Assembly: GCA_963971575.1 (NCBI GenBank)
Contig: OZ020613.1
Location: 49,594,250-49,658,249, forward strand
Direction of reading: 5' to 3'
From: Liopterus haemorrhoidalis
Lineage: Eukaryota > Arthropoda > Insecta > Coleoptera > Dytiscidae
DNA length: 64,000 nt
Part shown: positions 55,230-64,000 of the stretch, piece after piece
Numbering within the stretch: the stretch's first letter is position 1
How the letters are laid out: every line of letters starts with the position of its first letter
Program-made: the position numbers and the translations under genes
The notes under the pieces: model-generated
The model's database searches: none
What the model saw: the letters and a program-made list of their open reading frames with translations, nothing else
What the model was told of the DNA's origin: nothing

Positions 55230-56211
55230 CCTGTGGCACCCGCTCCTAGCCTAAGTAAATTAGGGTGGCCAGACAGTCCCACAAATGGTCTTCGCGGCGG
55301 CGACTACGAAGGACCACCAGCAGAAGGCTGGAATATAGAATGAAAACACGAGATGTGACACGGAGACGGGTGTGCACTGAGTTGAGCACCTGGAGAAGAC
55401 ACGGACGACCTAGAAGAAAGGGAAGGGAATATAAACTCTTCTGCTCCTAGAGGCTGCTCTAGGAGACTAACTCAAAGGAAATGGTAGCCTTAGCTGGGGT
55501 GTAGACGGGTAAAATCCTAGGCCCACAAGTAATGGCTATGGAGGATCCAAACCTAGAAAACGCCCCTGATGTCTCCTAATGAATCCTAGCCAAGTGACAA
55601 ACAATGCGTAGACATTGCTCATCGTGTTGAGGTGTATCACAAAAAAAAAATCAGTACCACAAAAATATAATATTATATAAAAAACTGATAATTTATAATA
55701 AAAATTAATATTAAATACAAAAACACAGAATACTAAATTAAATTCAAATAAAACAGCACACGTGATCAAGAGACCAGCATGTGCGAACCAAAATCAACAA
55801 GTTACGGCGCTGATGAGATAACTTGCATAATAGAAATATATGATATAAAAAATTATTGATAAACAATGAATTTGAACGGATGTAAAATTGAAATAGACTT
55901 ACAATAGATGTTTTCCGTCATAAATACATAGAATATTTATTCCCAACTTTACATCTGTGGCACTGGTGTCCCAAAAAAAAAAAACAGGTTCCTGGGTCCT
56001 CGGATGGTTTCTTCAACAGGTGTTGATGCCCAAAACAATAAATGATAACACCAAGAGAGGGTGATATATCACTAACTCGCGATAGAGAAGCGTGAATTTA
56101 TTAGAAACTGTTGAATAATTAAATCGACAGGCGATGCACTCACTCATCAGGTCAGCATATGAGTGATTTAAGTGAAAAATAATGTTGCAACCGGCAAGTG
56201 GCGGCTCTCAA
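55230..56211. other. GC-richer unidentified stretch, possible LTR at 55953-56211
   Basis: From about 55230 to 55560 the sequence is clearly richer in G and C and contains CCACCAGCAGAAGGCTGG and CACGGAGACGGGTGTGC. TGTGGCAC occurs at 55224 and again at 55954. The segment 55953-56211 starts TGTGGCACTGG and ends CTCTCAACA, which could be an LTR, but no target duplication or retroelement protein was found. Confidence 0.3.
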
Positions 56212-56408
56212 CATTTTATAAAAACACAAAAAGTTTTTGTGGTTTAAATTAAATTAAATAAATTTAATTTAATAATAATAAGGGATTTACGGGCGCCACT
56301 ATCATTTGATGAATAAAAATAAATCTTCAATCGATGACTGTGACGCCCCTTAATAAATTATACATAGGGCGGGCCAATCCCAGCCCTTTTTGGTACTGCT
56401 CTACTCAC

Positions 56409-56540
56409 CAGTGTTTGCGACAGCTGCAGCGTTTTGTTCGTCTCCGACACATTCACTGGTGTCTTCATTTTCAGATTTGATGTCAGTCTGCTCTGTCTTG
56501 ATGTTAACATGATATACATCTAGTGCTCCATATCTGATAC
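56409..56540 (-). CDS. ZNF-4 acidic cassette exon, I-type, fourth
   Basis: The exon is 132 bp, phase 1 to phase 1, from TTTCAG to GTGAGT. It encodes IRYGALDVYHVNIKTEQTDI and then KSENEDTSECVGDEQNAAAV. It has two psi-K-x-E cores (IKTE, IKSE), as do the copies at 59207 and 59632. It is the last I-type cassette before the shortened S-type exon. Confidence 0.83.
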
Positions 56541-56608
56541 CTGAAATAAACGCTTTCAAATTAAACATAAACATATTATATACTGTTAAAATATACTACT
56601 ATTATTTA

Positions 56609-56736
56609 TGGCGGGTTGCTAACGTAAGAGTTTTCTCTAACTCAAGTTAAAATCATTTGTTTTTGTATGCTACAACATATAAAAACAAATGATTTTAACT
56701 CGAGTTAGAGAAAACTCTTACTTTAGCAACCGGCCA
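56609..56736. mobile_element. 128-bp hairpin MITE with TTA target duplication, copy 1
   Basis: Nearly the whole element is a single hairpin: TGGCGGGTTGCTAACGTAAG to its inverse, with a loop around CTACAACATA. TTA flanks both ends. It lies 68 bp upstream of the ZNF-4 cassette at 56409. Confidence 0.88.
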
Positions 56737-57509
56737 TTAATAAATTATATGTTTACTAATCAAAATTTGCTTAAATTCGCCTGAAATAAATTGAACTATG
56801 ACAAAAAAATATGAATAATAATAATAAAGCTAGTTCTACTCAAGACTAATATATTCTAGAGGTTGTCTCATAGTGCAGCTTATAGAGAGCGCGGGTAGGT
56901 ATGCGCCGAGGGTAAGCTATGACGTCAGAGCCAGTCCTTGTACTGCAATAAACGTGTTGTTAGTATTGTAATAGTTCATTTTTTTCTTCAGTTTTGAGTA
57001 TTTTCGAAAACTTTTAATAATATTTGAGGATTTATTGTATTGTTCAACTAATTTTAACGAAATCCAGGGAAGTTTTATTGGAAATATTAACAAAATCAGA
57101 TAGAGAATAGTATTTATTTAACTGTCTAACGTAAACGGTTATCTCAGTGATGTGATACAACAAAGATTATTTATAAGGATTAAATATTTAAATTTAAAAC
57201 AAAGAGAAGCAAAGGAAAATAAAAAGAGTAAGTGCGAAACAGAAAAAGATCGTTCAAAAACTTCTAAAAAAATGAAAAAACTTGTATAAATTTCTTTATA
57301 GCATATAGGAATAATTTTTATCCAATCTTTTGTTTATATATTTAATGTACCTGATTAATAATTATATTTTTCAAAAAAATTCTGAATATTACAATTATTT
57401 TTATTTTTACTGTATTGTATGTTTCATTTTGTGATACGTAACTAACAGGGAAAGTTCATTTTTGATGTTGTATATTTACAATACATTTATAATATTATCA
57501 TAGTATTTG

Positions 57510-58313
57510 GGTACTATTCTACTTTAGAAATAAGTAATATTCCCTTAATTTCTACTGTGATTAGAGTTTTATTATATAAATTTAGTTTAAATTTAATTTA
57601 ATATTATTTATTTTCACTTTTTTCTGTTGTAGTTATTTATTATGCATTGTACCGATATTTAAAAATAATTTAATTCAGGTGGACAATGAACTAGCCCTCT
57701 GCACCACCATATTATAAACGTATGCACAATGATACACAATTTTAATTAGGCTAATATGGGGGGAAAATTAAGTACTGTGCACCTAAAAACAAGGTAATTA
57801 GGTTAGGTTTAATTAGTAAAAATCTAGGACAACAGAAGCCAAAAAACACAAAGTAACCTTAAAGGAGTTCGTGTGAAAAAAAATAATATATATATAAAGA
57901 ATATATACACTTTACAAAATATAACAACAACAAGATAAAGGTATAACTACTGAATTACATCCTACACCGCACAAACGTTTTTTACACAAACTTTTTTAAG
58001 CTTACTTTGAGCTTTTCGGCTTCTGCTGTCCTAGACTTTTACTAACTAAACCTAACCTAATCACCCAGTTTTTAGGTGCACTAAATTATGTTACCCCTTT
58101 TTTAATCTTTAATCGGCTGTGAATGTAATATTATTATTTATTCTTATTATAAAATACCGGAATATTAATTTAATTAATTTTATTTAACTGAAAGTTAAGC
58201 ATTATTATACAAATAATTTTAATTCTATAATGATTTTATTTTAAATTTACTTGTTTTAATTTTAATATAGTTGGCAACATTGTCTAGTGGGTTTGCTAAA
58301 GTAGAATAGTGCC
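57510..58313. mobile_element. TIR element with AGTATTTG target duplication, nested level 3
   Basis: The ends GGTACTATTCTACTTTAG and, reversed, GGCACTATTCTACTTTAG are flanked by AGTATTTG at 57502-57509 and 58314-58321. It is 804 bp, with an 8-bp duplication as in hAT. Confidence 0.85.
57757..58105. mobile_element. Foldback element, nested level 4
   Basis: The left GTGCACCTAAAAACAAGGTA and the following AATTAGGTTAGGTTTAATTA recur inverted at the right, with GGGG outermost on both sides. Arms are about 130 bp; no gene. Confidence 0.72.
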
Positions 58314-59206
58314 AGTATTTGTTCACATGGATACATCAAAGTATGTACACACCACAAGTCACTAAAATCATCAGATCTAGTTATGTATTACAAAATGAAA
58401 CACAACATATTAAATTATATGTATATATAAGTTATAGCCTGTTTCTTCGGTTTTAAGCGGAACTAGATTTTGAATTCTAGTAACTGTTAACGTTTAATTG
58501 AAGCCTTTGATCATCTTGTTTAGCAAAACCCAACTTCAAACATTAAAAAATTAGCTTGTGATAACTTAAAAAAAAATCCATTTGTTCCGCTTAAAGGTTT
58601 GGAATAGCTTATACTTAAATACATTTTGTTGTTGCGGTATTTTTCATAAAATATAAAATAATTTTCATTATGTTATCTTGTTTCTATTTGCCCACCTATC
58701 CATGTATCATTTAATTAACTAATTACAGCCTTAGGTAACTATTCACTTTTAAATTTAATTAGCAAAATAAAAATATTTGTAAATATTAAAAAATACATAA
58801 AAAATAGCATACATTAAATTATATTTTCAATAATGGTATTAAATTATTAAATGAACTGCTTCTGGAAATTAAAAATAATTCTTACTTAAATCAATTTAAA
58901 TCTAAATGCAAATTACGATTTAATTTTAGGTTTTTCTTTTACAGTTACTTTTAAGGGAACAATCTTTCAATGTATATTTATGTAATTGGTAATCCTAAAA
59001 CATTGTAAAATATTATTATTGTTTAAAATAATATTGTTTTTCTTAATTACGTGTTTTTTTTACTATAAATGTGAGGTGAAACGCTTATAATGTGTATTAC
59101 GATATACTCCTAGGACTGGCTCTGACGTCACGGGTCACATGACGTTGCGTAGGTCATGTCCATATGAGACAACCTCTAGAATCTATTAGCCTTGGGTTCT
59201 ACTGAC

Positions 59207-59341
59207 CATTGTTTGCGACAGCTGCATCATCTTGTTCGCCTCCTTCACATTCACTGATGTCCCCATTTTCAGACTTGATGCCAACCTTCTCAGTTTTGAT
59301 GTCGTCAAGATACACGACGTCTGCTGCTCCATATCTTAAAC
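59207..59341 (-). CDS. ZNF-4 acidic cassette exon, I-type, third
   Basis: The exon is 135 bp, phase 1 to phase 1, from TTTTAG to GTCAGT. It encodes LRYGAADVVYLDDIKTEKVG and then IKSENGDISECEGGEQDDAA, with two psi-K-x-E cores. Its donor borders the 2.4 kb transposon at 56841-59195, whose target duplication leaves the donor intact. Confidence 0.83.
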
Positions 59342-59404
59342 CTAAAACAAACACATAAAATCAAACATCAACGAATTACATATTGTAAACAAATATATTA
59401 TTTA

Positions 59405-59532
59405 TGTCGGGTTGCTAACGTAAGAGTTTTCTCTAACCCAAGTTAAAATCATTTGTTTTTATATGCTACAACATACAAAAACAAATGATTTTAACTTGAG
59501 TTAGGGATAATTCTTACTTTAGCAACCGGTCA
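59405..59532. mobile_element. 128-bp hairpin MITE with TTA target duplication, copy 2
   Basis: Same element as 56609-56736, with nearly the same sequence and length, and TTA on both sides. It sits 63 bp upstream of exon 59207, the equivalent place to copy 1. The surrounding intron also matches, so exon, intron and MITE duplicated together. Confidence 0.88.
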
Positions 59533-59631
59533 TTAATAAATTACTAATATACTAATTAAACATTGCTCAATGTTCGCCTGAAATAAATTGAACTATGACA
59601 ACAAAATATGAATAAAGTTATCTTTACTGAC

Positions 59632-59766
59632 CAGTGTTTGCGACAACTGCATCATATTGTTCGCTTCCTTCACATTTACTGGTGTCTTCATTTTCAGACT
59701 TAATGTAAATGTTTTCTGTCTTGATGTTGTCATGATATACGACATCTGCTGCTTCATATCTGATAC
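59632..59766 (-). CDS. ZNF-4 acidic cassette exon, I-type, second
   Basis: The exon is 135 bp, phase 1 to phase 1, from ATTATAG to GTCAGT. It encodes IRYEAADVVYHDNIKTENIY and then IKSENEDTSKCEGSEQYDAV, with two psi-K-x-E cores. It is closely related to 59207 and 56409. Confidence 0.84.
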
Positions 59767-60266
59767 CTATAATAAACACATTAAAATGGAACATATACGA
59801 ATTACGTACTGTAAGATATATATTATTTAATAAATTATATGAGGGGTCGAAATGCAAAATCCACCATGTCCACTTTAAATAAAAGAGTTATCCACGATAT
59901 TCTGCTCTCTATTGTGGACAGAATAAGGTAGCAAAAAGTATGAATGCAAATTCCAGTTAGTATAGGGTATAAAAACGCTATCCAAAACATGGTTGTGAGT
60001 GCAAAAACCGCTATGTGTACAAAAATTTGTTTTCAAAATCCGCCATGTTCAAATTGACCAATATCGAACATTCTGTCTGGAGGTTACGCCCATGTTTGTG
60101 TAAGCGTTGAATATTCATTATAGGGGAAACTTCCTAAGCGCCCTGACATCTGGTGGCAATTTGTGAAAGATACGAAAGCCACATTGTTTTGTTTTGTTCA
60201 ATGGAGAAATACGTGTTTTTTTGTTGTTTGTGTTTTATTTTTGTGTATCTGGGAAAAAAAAACAAT

Positions 60267-60505
60267 CAATTTTGTTGTGTGCCGCAATGTAAATCGTGAA
60301 TAATGAAGAATCCTTCTTAAACATTCCATAATTTACCTAAATCGAAAAAAATATCAATTGAAACGACGTTTGGAGGCAGAGAGAAAGTGGATCATAGGTT
60401 TTTATGGACTCAAAAACTAAAAATGGGCAAAAATCCAAGCCCATGCAGGCATGTTTGCCCGTTGCATTTTATGGAAAGTGATTTTTTACGTCCAAACAAA
60501 GACTG
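60267..60505 (+). pseudogene. THAP DNA-binding domain relic
   Basis: QFCCVPQCKS gives the first cysteine pair. FHNLPKSKK, a frame change, RKWIIGFYGLKN and RHVCPLHFMESDFLRPNKD give the tryptophan, C-x2-H and following F-x4-DF. Frame changes and stops rule out function. Confidence 0.75.
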
Positions 60506-60915
60506 AAAAAAAGCATTTATCGCACCCAAAATTTGCCTAAATCATCAGTTGGTATATTAAAAGGCCCTTCTACTTTTTCAAGCAGAGATATTAATTTTTA
60601 CTAATATATTTACCATATTTTAGTTGTTATTATATTGACAGACAGTCAAAAAGAATTAAAAATACAATGAAAAACTAAAAATATCCTTGAAATTTCTTTA
60701 GAATAGTATATTATTACATATCTTGTAAATCGTAGATTACCTTTAAATTAAAAAAAAGCTCGGAAAACAGGAAAAATACAACTCGTGTTCATTTTCACCA
60801 TGTAAACAAATACACGAATAACAGTTTAATGTGGCTTTCGAGTGTTCCAGCTTTGCCGCATACGGCGCTGCGATCTTAAAAAGTTTCCCTTATAGTTGTA
60901 TTAGTAATAGTAACA

Positions 60916-61098
60916 ATGGATGATATTGGTGTATTAAATAACAAAACGACTCCAGAATGCAGTCGTAAAAGAATAGTGCAACAACAAAAGCTTCTTTTTT
61001 CTGGATTGAAACCATCATTTTGTTCAAAACCCGCCAAGTCCAAACTTAAAGACGTTTTTATATGTAATCCTGCCACCAATATTTCTGATACCCTCTAA
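60916..61098 (+). other. Short open frame in the THAP element
   Basis: It starts MDDIGVLNNKTTPECSRKRI and is basic in the middle, 60 codons. No family is recognised. It may be a fragment of the same element's protein, since it lies inside the same terminal repeats. Confidence 0.3.
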
Positions 61099-61328
61099 TT
61101 GGCAGATAATTATAATACTAAGACAATTAAAAAGAATTGTTTGTAAAAATATATCTGTATGCAATATTCTACAAGTTTTTCGTCTCTCCTGCAATATGAC
61201 ATAGAGTGGACATGGCAAGTTTTGCATTTAGACCCCTCATATGTTCACTAACAAATCTTTGCTAAATAAAGAAATAAATTGAGCTATGAAATCAAAATAT
61301 GAATAATAAAAAAGTTAGCTCAACTGAC

Positions 61329-61460
61329 CGTTTGAGACAGATGCGTCCTCTTTTTCGTCTTCTTCACATTCACTGGTGTCTCTATTTTCAAACTTGATAT
61401 CAATCTTTCCTGTCTTGATGTAATCATGATACAGGACATCTGATGCCTCATATCTGATAC
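61329..61460 (-). CDS. ZNF-4 acidic cassette exon, I-type, first
   Basis: The exon is 132 bp, phase 1 to phase 1, from TTTTAG to GTCAGT. It encodes IRYEASDVLYHDYIKTGKID and then IKFENRDTSECEEDEKEDAS. The first core is IKTG, where glycine replaces the glutamate, so only the second (IKFE) fits the consensus. Confidence 0.82.
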
Positions 61461-61615
61461 CTAAAATAAACACATTAAAATGAAATATATTAAAACGAAT
61501 TACATACTATAAAAAAATATATAAATTATTTATTATACTAATCAAACTTTTTTCAATTTTGTCAATAAAATATATAAGAGTTAGTTGTTTAGTTGTAAGT
61601 GTGCTCGTTACTGAC

Positions 61616-61737
61616 CATTATCCCATTCAACTGTATTCTCCATTTCAGCCGTCATTTGATCTGTCTTAATGTCAATCCTCTGTCTCCGCTATCATCGGGA
61701 TGTATACCACGGTCTATATCATCATTCATCCTGATTC
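61616..61737 (-). pseudogene. ZNF-4 acidic cassette exon, V-type, frameshifted
   Basis: The splice sites are intact (TTTCAG and GTCAGT), but the length is 122 bp, not a multiple of three. It starts IRMNDDIDRGIHPDDSGD in the expected frame. The second half (IDIKTDQMTAEMENTVEWDN) is in another frame after a deletion. Including it would stop translation early, so it is either skipped or dead. Confidence 0.78.
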
Positions 61738-62076
61738 CTGAAAGAATAAATATATTGTCATGGAAAAGAACTACAACTAGAATAATTTGTTTGTGTTTCT
61801 AATCAGTACTTTATATCTTAGAACGAGTTATTTTTTTGTTAGAACTTAGAATATAGACGGCGACCAACATATTGTTACAGGCACAAGAAACATAGTTTTA
61901 TTTTTACTTATATACTCTTACTCCATCCCAAATGTTCGTAGAGTAATAATTCTTTTTGACAGGCCCTTACCAGTGATGTACCTATTAAACACAAATTTAA
62001 ACCTAGTGTAAGCCCAAGTGGAAGTAGCACGTAAGAACACAACTTTTAAGTTAAATGATCCAAACATCTTTTGATG
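61738..62076. other. No gene seen
   Basis: AT-rich sequence upstream of the first ZNF-4 cassette. No ZAD exon was recognised here or up to the window end, so it should lie beyond 64000 if it exists. Confidence 0.45.
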
Positions 62077-62250
62077 CAAGTCATAAGCAAAGTTAGTGCA
62101 GAAAAGTGGCGAAGGTGCGTTGAAGATGTAATTAATGAAAAAGATAGAATGTGAAAACTTGATGGAATAATGGAAGATATGATAGAACCTTTTATTATAT
62201 CTGTAGGACAAGATGACACCTCTTCCGAATGTGATGACGACGAGGACTAA
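62077..62250 (+). pseudogene. IS630-like transposase C-terminus relic
   Basis: The plus strand reads QVISKVSAEKWRRCVEDVIN, then MEDMIEPFIISVGQDDTSSE and an acidic end CDDDED before the stop. One internal stop is present. The W-x3-C-x-E-x2-I segment and acidic tail resemble the C-terminus of the DDE_3-type transposase family seen at 10727-11185. No terminal repeats were found. Confidence 0.55.
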
Positions 62251-62573
62251 TTTGTAAATTTGTAATATATTGTACAGGGACGTGAGAAACAAGTACATTA
62301 TTAATCTATATTACGCCGTATCTCATTTTAACTGCATTTATAATTACATGCATAATTTATGTAATTTTAATATCTGAAAAGCTATACATAATACCCATAA
62401 TAAGTGATTGTAATTTTTTATACGAACATTTGATTATTATTTCGAAATTATAATAGTATTTCAACAAAACATAGTAAAAACCCAAGCTTATGCTGCTGAC
62501 CATACTTTTCTTAAGGATTATCTATAATTTTTATGAGAATTCTATTGTGTTGAACCCAAGTACCTGATCCTAT

Positions 62574-63142
62574 TCAGCAGTTTTGAGTATTTAGGAGTTA
62601 TATTAGAGAGCAAAGTGGGATACGAAGAAGAAATCAACAGTAGAATTAAAGATTCAGCAAATGTATTCCAGGCCCTGAATAAAATCATAATAAATAAGAA
62701 AGAAATAAGTAACAACACAAAACTCCTAGTATACAAAATGATTTACCTACCTACATTAACGTATGGCTGCGAGTTCTGGGTACTTTCCGATCGGTTCCAG
62801 AGCAAAGTTCAAGCTGCAGAAATGAAATTTTTAAGATGAGTTAAGGGTGTCACTAAAATTGACAGAATAAGAAGTGAAACAATACGAGAAGAGCTACAGA
62901 TAGAAGCAGTAGAAAAAACAATAGACAGACAGAAATTAAGATGGTATGGAAACATCACAAGAATGAAGCAAGAAATACTGACAAAAAATATATTGTTAGC
63001 CAGAACTTCAGGAAGCAGAGCAAGAGGAAGACTTCATAAAACATGGAACCAAACAGTGTCAAAAATCCTAGATAAAAAAGGACTGACATGGAAAGAAGCA
63101 GAAAATAAGGCTCACAATAAGATCAGTGGCGCAACTTCATAA
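62574..63142 (+). pseudogene. 5'-truncated LINE: reverse transcriptase C-terminus
   Basis: The frame reads FEYLGVILESKVGYEEEINS, then KLLVYKMIYLPTLTYGCEFW and VQAAEMKFLR. A TGA stop sits where an arginine codon is usual. It then continues GVTKIDRIRSETIREELQIE, KLRWYGNITRM and a basic RARGRLHKTWNQTV segment to TAA. This is the typical end of an endonuclease/reverse-transcriptase LINE protein. It lies outside the cassette region of ZNF-4. Confidence 0.82.
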
Positions 63143-64000
63143 AAGAATTACACTGAGAAGAACAACCTCTACACCGAATGGTAGAAGAGGTTTCTGACTA
63201 TATATATACTATCTGATATTCGGGGACAGACTATAGTTACTATATATAATTCTGAAGTGTATTAAAATTGAAATTATGCCAAAACCATTGAACCGATTTG
63301 ATAAGTGATGCCTTGAATGAAAGAGTTTGGGTTCAAAAATAAAATTATTAGAAAAATAAAACAACTGAAAGTGATTAATAATTTTAAATAAAATTGTGTA
63401 GAGCGCGGTCGGAAGAAAGGGCCCGGCAAGTAGACAGCAGTGAGAAGAACAATAGTAGTGGAGAGACATGGATATTACCTCTGCTTTTACTAAGAACCTA
63501 GTATCTATAGAGGTAATATTGTATGCTTATTACACGTCCTGTAGTATAGGAACTGACTTGAAGAGAACTTCTTGCACAGAAGACAACACGAGACTACCTA
63601 ATGAATAAAAAGGGCAGGGAGCACTGTGTTCGGAGAGAGTACTCTTAATCGACCTAATGTTATAATGTCGTAATCTGTCAAAAACAGATCGTAGTCGACT
63701 TGTTAACTGTTGTATGTCATGTATACTGCCTTTAATAAATATTTGAACAATTCTTCACAACTGAACATTTCAGTTATAACTAACGGGATTTTTTCTAAAC
63801 AATTCTTTAAAAGTAAATTATAACTAAATCTATACATCTATATACTTTAAATTTTTTTATATTTACAAATCAGCATTCACTCTTATTAAATACGAGAGTC
63901 TCGCGACAGTACGAACCTTCAAAATATGTTCAGCTGGTTGCCTACATTAATCGCGCATGTTCGTATGTCAGTATGTGCAGTGTGTTCTGTGGTCAGTAAT
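63143..64000. other. Unassigned sequence at the window end
   Basis: It includes CGAGAGTCTCGCGACAG near 63893 and an AATAAA-containing stretch near 63733 that resembles LTR retroelement ends. No boundaries or gene could be supported. Confidence 0.35.

Larger units (their letters stand above)
57418..58404. mobile_element. TIR element with TGTTTCATTTTGTAATAC ends, nested level 2
   Basis: The ends TGTTTCATTTTGTGATACGT and, reversed, TGTTTCATTTTGTAATACAT continue as AACTA. The MITE at 36431-36610 is its deletion derivative and shows the sequence without the inner insertion. Confidence 0.75.
56841..59195. mobile_element. TIR element inserted at a ZNF-4 splice donor, 8-bp duplication
   Basis: The ends CAAGACTAATATATTCTAGA and, reversed, CAAGGCTAATAGATTCTAGA continue as GGTTGTCTCATA. 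GTTCTACT is present on both sides (56833-56840 and 59196-59203). The right-hand copy contributes the last three bases of the GTCAGT donor of exon 59207. No transposase was recognised. Nested elements fill its middle. Confidence 0.8.
59840..61239 (+). mobile_element. TIR element carrying a decayed THAP domain, TA flanks
   Basis: The termini TGAGGGGTCGAAATGCAAAA and, reversed, TGAGGGGTCTAAATGCAAAA extend over CATGTCCACT, about 38 bp, and TA flanks both ends. It is 1.4 kb with a broken THAP domain and a short ORF (60916-61098). It inserted in the ZNF-4 intron between the first and second I-type cassettes. Confidence 0.82.

Noticed and set aside
55265..55450. Arginine-rich 61-codon frame
   Set aside because: No domain; it comes from a locally GC-rich segment, has no splice or start context, and is probably part of a retroelement.
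61918..62298. 126-codon minus-strand frame
   Set aside because: It is antisense to the transposase C-terminus relic on the plus strand and has no motif of its own.

Overview
The window is AT-rich animal DNA, almost certainly from an insect. It has short coding exons with GT/AG splice sites, an arthropod-type ZAD domain joined to C2H2 zinc fingers, a Ty1/copia element with a Drosophila-copia-like primer-binding site, and a dense layer of decayed DNA transposons (hAT, mariner, PIF/Harbinger-like, THAP-bearing). I cannot resolve the insect order from the sequence alone.

The host content is a tandem cluster of four related zinc-finger genes, named here ZNF-1 to ZNF-4. ZNF-1 (exons from 125 to 12939) and ZNF-2 (15671 to 30903) lie on the plus strand. 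ZNF-3 (50192 back to 42491) and ZNF-4 (61737 back to 52341) lie on the minus strand. Each ends in one large exon carrying 8 to 15 C2H2 fingers. Each finger exon is preceded by short acidic exons of 66 to 159 bp. With one broken exception, every short exon starts and ends in phase 1. They fall into three types that always occur in the order V, I, S, fingers. ZNF-1 has V-I-S-V-I-S, ZNF-2 has V-I-I-I-S, ZNF-3 has V-I-S, and ZNF-4 has broken V, then I-I-I-I and a shortened S. Most cassettes carry one or two psi-K-x-E cores (IKTE, IKSE, IKPE), the SUMO acceptor consensus, in acidic context. ZNF-2 also shows a two-exon ZAD at its 5' end. The ZAD of ZNF-1 and ZNF-4, if present, lies outside the window. 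None is visible for ZNF-3.

Because the cassettes are symmetric, any subset can be spliced in frame between a ZAD and a finger exon. The number of candidate SUMO sites could therefore change by exon duplication, decay or skipping. Finger arrays are eroding at their 3' ends: finger relics lie beyond the stop codons of ZNF-2, ZNF-3 and ZNF-4.

Nearly all remaining sequence is mobile DNA, often nested. Elements with target duplications read directly include hAT elements at 302-2827, 21260-22155, 29274-29883, 29451-29568, 32265-35001 and 46467-47016. There are also elements with TTA, TAA, AAG or TGA duplications, three mariners, a solo LTR, a 3'-truncated copia, several LINE tails, a Penelope-like tail, and two THAP elements flanked by TA. 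At 47169-49680, a tyrosine-recombinase gene with frameshifts sits between inverted repeats of more than 200 bp, which is unusual. A four- to five-level stack of nested elements lies at 56841-59195.
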